A stretch of DNA of 64,000 bases, from the NCBI RefSeq assembly GCF_001969385.1, contig NZ_CP014796.1, positions 2,621,501 through 2,685,500 on the forward strand. The letters are read 5' to 3'. The position numbers and the translations under genes are program-made. The notes under the pieces are model-generated. The model had not been told where the DNA came from. It ran no database searches and saw nothing but the letters and a program-made list of their open reading frames with translations. This document shows, piece after piece, positions 9,898 through 21,387 of this stretch; the stretch's first letter is position 1; every line of letters starts with the position of its first letter. The stretch is from Salipiger profundus (GTDB lineage Bacteria > Pseudomonadota > Alphaproteobacteria > Rhodobacterales > Rhodobacteraceae).

Positions 9898-10109
9898 CGG
9901 GCGATCTCGACCGAGACGAACCAGCCGATCTTACTGCATACTGCTCTTGCTCGCCACGCATTGGGATGCATGATGCCGCCCAATTCCGCGCACATGACGT
10001 GATCGAACGTCTGACTGCTGTGGAGAGCCACAGGAGTTGCTTCGAATGACATTTTGGGAGAAAAACGGACATTGATGACCGGGCGTGCCTGAGATGGCTC
10101 TGCGTTCAT
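9894..10109 (-). CDS. small protein translationally coupled to the caspase-like gene
   Basis: This 71-residue frame starts with an ATG that overlaps the stop of the upstream 300-residue gene in an ATGA arrangement, which argues that it is genuinely translated. The sequence is not recognised. It has no membrane segment and two cysteines; the second half (HVMCAELGG to WFVSVEIAR) looks like alternating beta and helix. A partner, inhibitor or substrate of the upstream predicted protease are all possible; nothing in the sequence decides between them. It converges on the UvrD gene, overlapping its stop. Confidence 0.55.
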   Translation of the reverse strand: MNAEPSQARPVINVRFSPKMSFEATPVALHSSQTFDHVMCAELGGIMHPNAWRARAVCSKIGWFVSVEIAR

Positions 10110-11008
10110 TTTGATGTTGCGCCCGGGTGAGATGACCCGGAGTTTGCCGAGCGCTTCAAAATCCGGTCGAGATCCGCATAGGTGAATGCCGGCGCACGGT
10201 CGATCAGGAAGGATGGCGCGAACAAATCGATCACTTTCTGGCCTGGTTTGAGAGATTCGCGTACCTGGTGCCGGGCCTGTTTTAGTTGTGCACTGGAGGG
10301 GTTTACTATGCCGTTACGTTGCAGAACGGCAGTGACCATGCGCTCCAGGCGATCCTTCCGCATACGACCGATGCAGTAGGTTCGGATGTATCGCAACAGT
10401 GATTGGAGGAACAGGCCCTGACAATGAAATGACTGCATGACGCCTCCGAGTGTCGCCTCGAATGCGGCCGTCACATTCGAGGTTCGGCTCATCTCCCGAT
10501 AGAAGGCCAGTGTTTGCGCCTCTAGGAAGCCGACGCTGATTTTATCAGGTGGGGCGCAAAAGAGATAAGCCGGCACGGGGCGTTTCAGGCTCACCTGTTT
10601 GTAGAGATGCAGGCCGAAGCACAGCGCAAAGATGCAGGTGAGATTGTTGGCCGTCGCAACATTTAGGGACCGCAGGTCTTCGATGATCTCGCCCCAACCG
10701 ACACGTTCGCCGCTCGGAGCAAGCATGAGGCCTTCGGCAACTGAGCCGTGAGCATCGACGTGGAGTACTGGCCTCAATCCTTGCTCGGCCTGCACGGTTA
10801 ACTGCCTGAAGAGATCGCTCAGTTCGACACGATTGCGGACAGCATACTCGAAGACGGGGAAACCGCCGCCGGTGGAAAGGCTCTCAAGGTCCTCGAGGAT
10901 GCGTCGGCTGGGTCCCATCTCCTGATCTGGCAGCGAGTGGATCCAAACGATCGCGTTAGTCTCTAACGTTTCCGAAATTGTGAGGGCACTGTCCGAGTAG
11001 TGTATCAT
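10106..11008 (-). CDS. predicted caspase-like (CHAT/clan CD-type) cysteine protease
   Basis: This is a 300-residue protein without an obvious named family. The predicted order of elements over residues 15-175 matches a caspase-type fold: a strand (AIVWIHSL), a helix, a strand (VFEYAV), a helix, a strand ending in the candidate catalytic histidine (VLHVDAHGS, His87), then a strand ending in the candidate catalytic cysteine (CIFALCFGLH, Cys130), and a further strand (AYLFCAPP) plus helix. The C-terminal 120 residues are basic and helical. The catalytic assignment is inference from pattern. The gene lies 42 bp after the DUF2971 remnant and overlaps the 71-residue gene by 4 bp, so the three probably formed one operon. 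No strong ribosome site precedes the ATG. Confidence 0.55.
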   Translation of the reverse strand: MIHYSDSALTISETLETNAIVWIHSLPDQEMGPSRRILEDLESLSTGGGFPVFEYAVRNRVELSDLFRQLTVQAEQGLRPVLHVDAHGSVAEGLMLAPSGERVGWGEIIEDLRSLNVATANNLTCIFALCFGLHLYKQVSLKRPVPAYLFCAPPDKISVGFLEAQTLAFYREMSRTSNVTAAFEATLGGVMQSFHCQGLFLQSLLRYIRTYCIGRMRKDRLERMVTAVLQRNGIVNPSSAQLKQARHQVRESLKPGQKVIDLFAPSFLIDRAPAFTYADLDRILKRSANSGSSHPGATSK

Positions 11009-11050
11009 TCTGCTGGGGCTCGCCTTGCTCTGGCACCTAATTGGTGTGCA

Positions 11051-11263
11051 CTATACATATCGGGGCTGTCCGAGAAGAGTGGACAACTCAAGGCGATCGC
11101 TGAGTCCGGCGGATGCCACATGCTGAGCGACGGTGGCCCGCTCGGCTTCTGTGGTGGTCGAACCGAGCACGATTCGTTCGATCAAAGCCGAAAGATCGAC
11201 ATCAACAAGGATGCCGTTTTCAGGAACCGGGACGCCATGTGCAGCGACACCGCTGGTGAAACA
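11051..11263 (-). pseudogene. 3' fragment of a DUF2971 gene, separated by IS21
   Basis: About 70 codons with no start of their own: the apparent ATG at 11272 lies in the terminal repeat of IS21. The text ILVDVDLSALIERIVLGS and the following helix and strand up to LLGQPRYV are what DUF2971 proteins have at their C-terminus. The other part lies at 13892-14404 on the same strand and in the same phase (the inserted 2628 bp is a multiple of three). Confidence 0.7.
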
Positions 11264-11282
11264 GCGCGACATCGCAGGTGGT

Positions 11283-13806
<2,524 letters not shown>

Positions 13807-13850
13807 TCTGACGGCCGCAAACCGGCACCGTCAAAAAACGTCACCGTCAT

Positions 13851-13891
13851 CCACCTGCGATGTCGCCCAGCACTCAACTGCGATGTCGCGC
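13851..13891. repeat. paired terminal repeats at the IS21 right end
   Basis: Two copies of CTGCGATGTCGC occur at 13855-13866 and 13878-13889, both inverted with respect to the single copy at the left end. The outer copy extends the match to 14 bp and the inner copy to 16 bp. Confidence 0.75.
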
Positions 13892-14404
13892 CACAACGCC
13901 AAATTCTTCAGCCATGCGAACGGAGATTGCGAGCCGATACTCCCGCTCCCACTCAAAGGCCCTATGCTTGAAAAAGAACCGGTCGAGCATGCCAACGCCA
14001 CGCATGTGAACCTTTGTCAGATCGACATATTGGACCGGACCACCCCACAGATCTTCGACGTCATATTCCGGTTCGAGACGGAAGGGCTTGAAGGCTGAGC
14101 AGATGCGATCAGGCGTGGTGCAGATCGCGATGCCCTTGTGCTCTCCAGCGTAGAGCTTCCACATGGCATCGCTCTCGTACGCGGCGCGATGCCAGCAGCT
14201 GATCTTGGTCAACCGCTTCAGTCGGAAGAAGGCGCGCTCGACACTCTCCATTTCGGCGTAGCGTGGATCCGGAGGCGGCACGTTCAACTGGACAGCCACG
14301 GCACCTTCAAACGGATCGATGAACTGGTTGGCCGATGCAAAATAGAGCCGACTATCCGTCAGCATTGAAAGAAAGCGGTCGAAGCGAAAGTACTTCCACA
14401 GCAT
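13892..14404 (-). pseudogene. 5' part of a DUF2971 gene, cut by IS21
   Basis: The first 171 codons of a DUF2971 protein, whose function is unknown although the family is common in defence islands. Family features are the start MLWKYFRFDRFLSML, the strand plus FASANQFIDPFEGA, the SCWHR segment near residue 85 and the EWEREYRLAI motif near residue 158. I start at the ATG at 14404 with AAGG upstream, because DUF2971 proteins begin this way; a TTG 13 codons earlier is possible. The frame now runs into IS21 and stops within the terminal repeats. The missing tail is at 11051-11263. Confidence 0.75.
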
Positions 14405-15017
14405 CTCGTCGCCCTTAACATGAAGCTCGCCAACCTCGCGCAATATCGCCTCCCAACTTCAACAATACTTGTCCGTCTCTGTCCGCCCATCGGCGAGCGT
14501 CTGCCTTCTTGGTCGGTAATCCATAACCTGAGCATGTAAGCCGGAAAACAGACAGCGTTACCACAGGAGTGAACGGTAGTTCGGTCCGCGTTATTGACCT
14601 CCGACTGTAAGGCCATGCTGCACGATGTCTCGAAGGACGGCACTGGGGAAGCTGCATTGCAGAGATGACCATCCCGACGAACGGCAGGAAAGGGCCGAGG
14701 CTGCATGGAAGCTCTTATTTCCCGAATTCGTGAAGAATGGTTTCCTTGCTGGCCTGCCTGTGGCGGCCCGCATTGGAACAAACTTACACAGGTGCGCCTG
14801 TCCAAGAATATCGTTCCAGGGCAGGCAATGTTCGATCGAGTTTCCACACAGCCTCGGCCGAGAGCGAACATCCCGAGTTGGTCGACCGCGATGATGAGAT
14901 CCAGTTCTGAGGAACGGGTCTCCCCTCAGACCCGGCGGAGAAACCCGCCAGACTGAAGGCGTTTCGCGCCTGCCGGTGCCCGGCGAGTTGGTTGTCGAAG
15001 CCGCGCAGGCTAAGGAG
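14405..15017. other. intergenic stretch without a supported gene
   Basis: About 610 bp between two minus-strand genes. Open frames on both strands lack coding character and any family resemblance. It contains a small GGCGG/CCGCC hairpin near 14933. It may hold the promoter of the DUF2971 operon and decayed sequence. Confidence 0.5.
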
Positions 15018-16160
15018 CTATCGGTTTCCACCCCTTTCTTCCACGATGCCTTTACTGCGGTAGGCATCAAGCATCATGCGCGTATATTCGGCCGTACTCC
15101 GGGTCATAGTGCCCAAACCTGGCCATGCGAACAACGGATCCGACCAAGTAACTTCCAACTCAATTTCGATCCCAAGCAGTGCGGCCACTTTGATCGCAGC
15201 GGTCGGCTCTTTGTCCTCGGGCCAGTAGTGATCCTCGAGGGAAACAACCACGTCGAGATCGTCATCAACCCAGATCTCGGCCAGACTCGCTCCCATTCGC
15301 TCGCTGGCACTCGCGGCATCCTCGAACAGGGCTGATCGGATCAGATGGGTCACCTGGTTCTCGTTGAGATCAAGCCTAGGCCGCGGATCAACAACTGACA
15401 CGATGGGTTCAATCTCTTGCTCTTCGGCGCGGGATTGGACTGGCGCTGGCTTTTCATCGTTCCGTCCCAGCCAGAAGGCTTCTGGAAAGATGTTGATCGG
15501 TGAAGCGCCGCAGCCGGGGCAGTGCCATTGGTTTCCAGCGATCTGTGGACCGGTGATCTCTGCGTCGCAGTGAAGGCAGTACCAGAGGTTTGATTCCTCC
15601 ATCTCCAAGAACGGATGGCGGACCGTGCCCTCTGCGTCCGGTTTTGTGGCGCGCCGTGGCCAATCAGAAAATCGTCGTGCCTTGACGCTCTTCATCAACT
15701 CCTTGGCAATTCCGATCGCCTCTGCAAGCAGCACTCGATCATTTATCGGGCTGTTCTGGGCGTGGCTGATGTCGATCTCGACATTAGGGGCCGCCGAGGG
15801 GTTTTCTGGCAGCACTATTCGCCAGCCCTCACCTTCCATATAAACGTCGCCGAGCATTGTTTTCAACTCGTATGGATGCCCCCTTACATCTCCCCGAGTA
15901 ATTGCATTGGGCCCTCCGAATACATGGTCAAAGGCCGCGCCCTCGTAGGAAGTAATGCGTTCCACAAACGCCTTGATTGAGGCGACTTGTGCTTCGGATG
16001 GGGTCCACTCTCTATTGGCGCTTCCTGTCAATGCGTTCCAATGAGGAAAGCCCAAACGATTGGCAACAAAGTCGAGTGCCACATGTTGCGGCTGCCCCAT
16101 CGCTCTGGCGCAACGCTTTGCCAAGAGCTTCAATGTTTTAAGCTTGTCGTTCTCTGTCAT
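15018..16160 (-). CDS. unknown protein with an N-terminal glyoxalase-related segment and a zinc ribbon
   Basis: This 380-residue protein is of unknown function. The first 50 residues (LKLLAKRCARAMGQPQHVAL to LGFPHWNALTG) resemble the short helical segment often labelled glyoxalase-related. A zinc ribbon follows at about residues 199-223, with CLHC and CPGC pairs 17 residues apart. The C-terminal 100 residues have mixed alpha/beta character with several acidic residues in EIWVDDDLDVVV. There is no membrane segment. It reads in the same direction as the dGTPase operon upstream and the DUF2971 cassette downstream but is separated from both by more than 400 bp. Confidence 0.7.
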   Translation of the reverse strand: MTENDKLKTLKLLAKRCARAMGQPQHVALDFVANRLGFPHWNALTGSANREWTPSEAQVASIKAFVERITSYEGAAFDHVFGGPNAITRGDVRGHPYELKTMLGDVYMEGEGWRIVLPENPSAAPNVEIDISHAQNSPINDRVLLAEAIGIAKELMKSVKARRFSDWPRRATKPDAEGTVRHPFLEMEESNLWYCLHCDAEITGPQIAGNQWHCPGCGASPINIFPEAFWLGRNDEKPAPVQSRAEEQEIEPIVSVVDPRPRLDLNENQVTHLIRSALFEDAASASERMGASLAEIWVDDDLDVVVSLEDHYWPEDKEPTAAIKVAALLGIEIELEVTWSDPLFAWPGLGTMTRSTAEYTRMMLDAYRSKGIVEERGGNR

Positions 16161-16584
16161 GATCCATGTCCAAGCTGGATCCGACTAGGTGCCCGCTGCT
16201 AATCAGACCCGCCGATGGCATGAAGTCTGCTGTTCGAAGTCAAGATCGCTGCAAAGCTTCGCATGGCGGGCACACCGGCCTGCGAGAAAGGCCGAGATCA
16301 ACATCTGCCATTTTCGAGCGCAGGTCAACACCGATGAATTACAGGCGTGGGAGCCCAACAACTAGGCATCGTTTGCCAGAAAGAGTACCAGTTTGACCGG
16401 TTTCACGGCGACGGGGTTGAGGCCTGGGAGAGTGGTTCCCGGCGCCTGTCGCGGGAGATACCCAGATGATGTCCCGGCAACTTGTGTAGCTCCCCGCGGG
16501 CCTCGCGCTTTTAACCAGGCCATCGCGCTTGAACTTCGACGCGGCCGCTAGAGCGGTTGAGCATCGCCCTAGGGACAGGGATCA
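16161..16584. other. gene-free stretch holding the orphan leader
   Basis: This contains the structured leader described at 16397-16465 and presumably the promoter of the minus-strand zinc-ribbon gene. The remainder, 16490-16584, shows nothing recognisable. Confidence 0.5.
16397..16465 (+). ncRNA. orphan copy of the radC-type structured leader
   Basis: GCGACGGG at 16408-16415 pairs with CCTGTCGC at 16445-16452 and encloses an inner CTGGGA/TCCCGG hairpin. GGGAG follows directly and an ATG comes 8 bp later. The arrangement equals that of the leaders at 27.6, 29.7 and 33.0 kb, with stem changes that keep pairing. Here the ATG at 16466 opens a frame of only 7 codons, so the gene it once served is gone. 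All neighbours are on the other strand. Confidence 0.65.
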
Positions 16585-17925
16585 CTAAAGCTTGTCGAAC
16601 ACTGAGCCCATCCTCGGCTCGAACAGCCTTTCATAGGTCTTGAGCAGATAGGTGTCTGTCATACCGGCCACGAAATCGCTGATTTGCCGGAGGTCGCCAC
16701 CTGCTGCTTCCAATTTCGCATGCGCATCGCGCGGCAGCAAACGTTCTGGATCTGATTGCATTGCTTCAAAGACCGAGACAACCATGGATTGCCCCTTGAA
16801 TTCGAGATGTTGTACGCCCGGACTGCGAATAACCACCTGCATTACGAGCTCTTTCAGGGCCTTGAGGAAGCGGGCGGGACCTTCTGGAATCTCGACGCGC
16901 CAGCGGATCAAGGGGTCTTGGAATTCGGGACATTCGATGAAACGGACGGGTGTAATCAGATGATTGACCCACCGGCTGATCCAGCGCTTGCGCGTGTTGC
17001 TGTCGCCAAACAGCCCGTCGACCATGGCCTCGTATGGGGCGTTGCTCTCGGTGGGGCCCTTCAGCCGTCTTTCTTCGACAAAACTCTTGCAGGATTCCTC
17101 GGGAACGAGGTCGCGGAACTGGCGCTCTGTGACGAGCCGAAGTGCAATGGCATCCTCCAAATCATGGACCCCGTAAGCGATATCGTCCGCGAGATCCATG
17201 ATGCTGCAATCGAGAGACTTGTGGAGAGTGCGGGCATGCTTGCCTTCGCGCTTTTCGATCGACGTGAAGGCATCCCGATCAGCATTGCCGAGCGGTTCGA
17301 GAATCCAGTCGACGACGTCGGTTTCGCTGTCGAGATATCCCTTTGGCGGAGTCGAGGCTTTCAAGTCGATGGTTTGCAGAACCGAAGGGCCCTCCTGCAA
17401 CCGCGGGCGCAATTCGGGGTTGCGCAACCTTGAGAGTGCAACAGGGTATTTCAAGACGCCAAGCATGGAACGACGTGACAGGTTGGCCCCTGCGGCGGCA
17501 GAGAAGTTTTCGAGCAGTGCCAGGAGACGCAGGGTCTGGCCGTTGCCCTCGAACCCTTCCGCATCGCGCATGCAGTAGTTCAGTGCTACTTCACCGCCAT
17601 GGCCGAAAGGTGGGTGGCCCAGGTCGTGGGAGCAGGCGATCGCATGGATTTGGCTGCGGTCCGGGAGACTTGCCGTTGCCGAGTGATCGGGGAAACTGCG
17701 CGCGAGCTGGACTGCGAGCCCTCCCGCGATCTGAGCAACTTCCAAGGAATGCGTCAAGCGCGTGCGATAGAAATCACTGTCGCCGAGATTTAGGATCTGG
17801 GTCTTGCCCTGCAATCTTCTGAATGATGCCGAATGGATCACCCGGCCATAGTCGACATCCCCGATATTCCGGGCGTCTTCCTTCTGCGGGTTCCAGGCCT
17901 CTCGGCGAGCATTCCAAGTACTCAA
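16585..17925 (-). CDS. dgt: dGTPase-like HD-domain dNTP triphosphohydrolase
   Basis: This 446-residue enzyme of the dGTPase family hydrolyses dNTPs to nucleosides and triphosphate. The HD metal site is visible: SFRRLQGKTQ near residue 34, TRLTHSLEV with His59, SHDLGHPPFGHGGE with His100-Asp101, and the distal aspartate in MDLADDIAYGVHD near 250. It starts 24 bp after the YhaN gene, so it is co-transcribed with an Mre11/Rad50-like pair. Bacterial dGTPases can defend against phage by emptying the nucleotide pool; housekeeping copies also exist. The location among defence genes favours the former. Confidence 0.9.
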   Translation of the reverse strand: MSTWNARREAWNPQKEDARNIGDVDYGRVIHSASFRRLQGKTQILNLGDSDFYRTRLTHSLEVAQIAGGLAVQLARSFPDHSATASLPDRSQIHAIACSHDLGHPPFGHGGEVALNYCMRDAEGFEGNGQTLRLLALLENFSAAAGANLSRRSMLGVLKYPVALSRLRNPELRPRLQEGPSVLQTIDLKASTPPKGYLDSETDVVDWILEPLGNADRDAFTSIEKREGKHARTLHKSLDCSIMDLADDIAYGVHDLEDAIALRLVTERQFRDLVPEESCKSFVEERRLKGPTESNAPYEAMVDGLFGDSNTRKRWISRWVNHLITPVRFIECPEFQDPLIRWRVEIPEGPARFLKALKELVMQVVIRSPGVQHLEFKGQSMVVSVFEAMQSDPERLLPRDAHAKLEAAGGDLRQISDFVAGMTDTYLLKTYERLFEPRMGSVFDKL

Positions 17926-17949
17926 ATCAACTCTCCTCGGCGCGATGTC

Positions 17950-20900
17950 TTAAAGTTCATGAATGACCGGAGGCGTTACGCAAACGCTCTTTGCGATCTC
18001 GACCACGTGGCGGTGGTGGGTCAGGTAGATCGCTTGGCCGCGTCCGCCGATGGCTTCCATGACGCGGCAGGCGGCGCTGGTGCGCGCCTCGTCGAAGGTT
18101 TCGAAGATGTCGTCGCAAAAGAACGGAAGCCTCGTGCCCTGCGCGACAAGTTGTTCGTGGGCCGCTGCCCGCAGAGCTAAGTATAGTTGGAAGCGCGTGC
18201 CCTTGGACATTCCGGCCGCACGCTTGCTGACCCCATTGCCATCGACGGCGAGCAAAATCTCGGACTCCTTGTCGATCTGGGTACTCAGCGTCGGATAGGC
18301 GCCTTGCGTGAGACTGGCGAAGCAGTCTTCCGTGGCTGTCAACATGCCGCTGCGATGGCTGTCGCGATAGCGCCGGATGGCGTCGGAGGCGAGGTGATGG
18401 CCCAGGGAAAGTTCGAGATGCTCCAAGGCAGCCTCTTCGAGCTGCAGTTCCAGCGTCGCTTTCTGCTCGACCAATTCCGCAACCGTGTCGTCTCCCTTCA
18501 CCTCGGCTAGGGCATATTCGGCGGCTGTGCGGTTTTGAATGGCGAGGGTCAGCTCGTCCTCGGCATGGGCAAGATCGGATCGGTTGCTGTCGAGTTCGCC
18601 CTCCAATGCGGCAACTGAGGTCTCTGCAAGCTGGGCGCGGGCTGTCTCGATGTCGGTCGTGCCCAGTTCGGCCAGGACCTGGCGGGTGATTTTCGCCAGC
18701 GCGGCGCGGTTGTCGATTGCTTTCTGCGTGCGGATTGCGGCCTCGCGAAGGGCGCCGATATCGCCCGGGGTGGTCGTATCGGGGAAAAGCATGGCGATGG
18801 TCGCGACCTCTTGGTCGATGGCGTTTTGCCGATCCTTGTGTTCGACAAGCTCGGCCTCGGCCGTCTCGATCGCGGTGTCGAGTTTTCGGCCCGTCTCAGT
18901 GGCCGAGCGCGCTTTTTCCGCCAAGGTTTTGAGGGCGGCGAACGTCTTTGCCGCCGTTGCATGAGGCTCCTGCTCATGGGCGCGTGCCAGGCTGTCGATC
19001 TCCTGGGCGAACTGCTTTTGGTCCGCCTGCATGGTTGTGATCCGGCGCCCGGCCGCGGCGCGTGCGTTTTCGTGTTCGCGCAAAGCGCGCAGGGGCTCCA
19101 GCGATGCCTCCAGCCGTTCGGGGGGCAATGCCGCTCCGAGGAGGTCGTGGACCAGTGCGCGCCAGGTCTTCTTCGCATCCTCCCTTGCCTTAAACGCTTT
19201 TGCGTAACGCTCTTCGCGCCGGGCGAGATCCCGTCGCGCCTGTCGCAGGGTTGTCTCGGCCGTTGCATGGGCGTCGGTTTCTTTGCGGTCGTCCTCGGCT
19301 TGACGCCGGGCCGCCGCCAGGGCGCCGGTCAGGTCTGCCGGGGGAAAGGGCAGGGTCCGGGTCAGCTCGGCCAGTAGGGCGTCGGCGCGTTGGAGGGTGG
19401 ATTGATTGGCCTCTTCCGTGTCGCGCAGGGCCTGGGCATCTTCGCTGGCCGCGTCATGACTTAGGCTCCAGTCCAACCATTCGGCGGGTGTGATGCTGTC
19501 TGGAAGGCCGACCTGAGCTGCCGCTGCGCTGACAGCGGCCTCGATAGTGCTGCGGTCTTCGCGAAGAGTTTGCAGCCGTTTGTCGGCCTGAGCCGCACGG
19601 GTGCGCGCCTGGGCTTCGGCCTGGCCGATTTCGCGGAGCTGTGCCAGTTCGCGCGACTGCGCCAATCGCGCTTGGGCAGCGATATCATGCGCTTGCATCG
19701 CCTCGTGGAAAACGGCGGCGGTCTGTCTGTCCAAGGCGGCAAGATGCTCTGCCCAGCGTGCATCGCGCCGCGCGCGCAGATCCTCGGCATCGGCATCGGA
19801 GATGAGCTTTGCGTCCCGGGCCAGCGATTTGGCCTGAGCGCCGCGGGCCTCCGCGTCCTCCAGATGCTCGTCGCGCTTTGCCGTTGTCGTGCGCAGGTTG
19901 TGAAGCAAGTCCTGATGGCGCTCGGCCCAGTTGGTTGCCTGGTGACGGGAGGTCGGGCAGGCGGGTAGATGATCGAAAGTGACGCCTGCGAATGAGAGCG
20001 CAGCCAGGGAGCGCCGCGCCTTGATCTTCATATCCCCGATTGCCTGTTGCGCTGCGGCGTAGGCAGGGGCGAGGGTCTCGGCATCGAAGCGCAGCAGAAT
20101 ATCTGCGACCCGTGGCCGATCGTCGTCCTGGGGCGCGACATCCTGCATGGCTGCGGTCGCGGCGATCACCCGCTCTTTCAATTCGGCGGTTTCGCGCGCC
20201 TCGATCTTTTCTTGGGAAATCGCCTCGCGCAGCGTTTCCCTGGCGCTCTCCAGAGACGCAATATCGGCGCCCGACAGGACCAGCCCTTGCAGATCGACCT
20301 CCGGCGAGGTGAGCCCAAGATCCCATGCGGCCTGCTGCATCGATGTCTGCGCGGCCTGCCGTTCCTGCTCGCGCCTATCGAGGTCGAGCTGTGCGGTGCG
20401 ATCCCGTGCGGCGAGGTCCTCTAGCGCCGCTAGCGTGTTCGAGAGATCAACAAGTTTTGGATCCAGAGCGAGGGATTCGCGATCTGCCCTGAGGCGCGCG
20501 ATCTGCTCGGTCAGGCCTGCGATATTCTGTGTGGCTAGCCCGCGATCTCTGTGTAGCTCGATCAGCCGTTCCGGATCGAAATCCAGATGATCTGGATAGG
20601 ACGCGAAAGGTGCAATCGCCTGTTCCAGTTCCTGTATCTCGCCCATCAGGGGCAGGGCACGCCTCTGCGCCTCCATCCGTGCCTTCGTCAGATTCAGCAC
20701 ATCCCGCGTCTTGCGCGCCTCCCGCTCGGCCTCTTGTGCCTTGCCCAAATCTTTCTTGAGGGCCTTCCAGGCGCTGGCGGTCACGTCGCGGTCCTTGATT
20801 TCCTTTTCCACATCGGCCAAGGCGCGTTTCCACTCGGCCTTGCGGGTGGTGCGTCCGCGTTTTTTCCAGAGCGCGTCGGCCCGCTCGCGGACGTGATCCA

Positions 20901-21387
20901 GAACGGTGCTCAGGTCGGCCACGCCCGCTGCAGCGGAAAAGAGCAGGCGCCCGATATCCCCTTCGGCATTTGCGATCTCTTCGCCGCCGCGTTCGATCGT
21001 CTCGTCGTCAAGGCAGAGCAGGCGGCGGTAATCCTCTTCGGACAATCCCGCGAGATGGGCGGAGAGGGCAGCCTCGGGCAGCGCGGTGCCGGTCGCGTCG
21101 ACCAGCGATCCGCTGCGCGTCGGCAGCCGCGTGAAATCACGCAAGACACCGTCGATATCCAGCCTGGCCGAGACTTGGAGGTTATTGCGCGGATGCTTGA
21201 ACGCATACCCCTCCCGCAGCGGGAAGCCGTAGAATAGCCGTAGGACGGCTTCCATCGTGGTGGTTTTTCCGGCTTCGTTCGGGCCATAGATGATGTGGAA
21301 ATCATGGCCATCGGAGGCCGAGCCAAAGTCGAAGTGCCGGTCGGTGAAATGGCCGAAACGATCAAGGGAGAGGCGCTGGAGCCGCAT
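17950..21387 (-). CDS. yhaN: YhaN-type SMC/Rad50-like ATPase
   Basis: This 1145-residue protein has the layout of SbcC/Rad50 relatives of the YhaN type. Walker A is YGPNEAGKTTTM at residues 34-45, long heptad-rich coiled coils fill about residues 180-1000, and the C-terminal half-ATPase has the ABC signature in AAGMSKGTRFQLYLALRAA and Walker B in LPFFCDDIFETFDEARTS. It probably works on DNA ends together with the YhaO nuclease encoded just upstream. Its ATG overlaps the yhaO stop by one base (TGATG). Confidence 0.9.
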   Translation of the reverse strand: MRLQRLSLDRFGHFTDRHFDFGSASDGHDFHIIYGPNEAGKTTTMEAVLRLFYGFPLREGYAFKHPRNNLQVSARLDIDGVLRDFTRLPTRSGSLVDATGTALPEAALSAHLAGLSEEDYRRLLCLDDETIERGGEEIANAEGDIGRLLFSAAAGVADLSTVLDHVRERADALWKKRGRTTRKAEWKRALADVEKEIKDRDVTASAWKALKKDLGKAQEAEREARKTRDVLNLTKARMEAQRRALPLMGEIQELEQAIAPFASYPDHLDFDPERLIELHRDRGLATQNIAGLTEQIARLRADRESLALDPKLVDLSNTLAALEDLAARDRTAQLDLDRREQERQAAQTSMQQAAWDLGLTSPEVDLQGLVLSGADIASLESARETLREAISQEKIEARETAELKERVIAATAAMQDVAPQDDDRPRVADILLRFDAETLAPAYAAAQQAIGDMKIKARRSLAALSFAGVTFDHLPACPTSRHQATNWAERHQDLLHNLRTTTAKRDEHLEDAEARGAQAKSLARDAKLISDADAEDLRARRDARWAEHLAALDRQTAAVFHEAMQAHDIAAQARLAQSRELAQLREIGQAEAQARTRAAQADKRLQTLREDRSTIEAAVSAAAAQVGLPDSITPAEWLDWSLSHDAASEDAQALRDTEEANQSTLQRADALLAELTRTLPFPPADLTGALAAARRQAEDDRKETDAHATAETTLRQARRDLARREERYAKAFKAREDAKKTWRALVHDLLGAALPPERLEASLEPLRALREHENARAAAGRRITTMQADQKQFAQEIDSLARAHEQEPHATAAKTFAALKTLAEKARSATETGRKLDTAIETAEAELVEHKDRQNAIDQEVATIAMLFPDTTTPGDIGALREAAIRTQKAIDNRAALAKITRQVLAELGTTDIETARAQLAETSVAALEGELDSNRSDLAHAEDELTLAIQNRTAAEYALAEVKGDDTVAELVEQKATLELQLEEAALEHLELSLGHHLASDAIRRYRDSHRSGMLTATEDCFASLTQGAYPTLSTQIDKESEILLAVDGNGVSKRAAGMSKGTRFQLYLALRAAAHEQLVAQGTRLPFFCDDIFETFDEARTSAACRVMEAIGGRGQAIYLTHHRHVVEIAKSVCVTPPVIHEL

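Noticed and set aside
14591..15070. 159-codon minus-strand frame and overlapping plus-strand frames in the 14.4-15.0 kb gap
   Set aside because: No family resemblance, poor composition and overlap with the end of the zinc-ribbon gene; most likely chance frames.
18000..21300. Many long plus-strand frames opposite yhaN
   Set aside because: They mirror the GC-rich coiled-coil coding sequence on the minus strand; the motifs support only yhaN.
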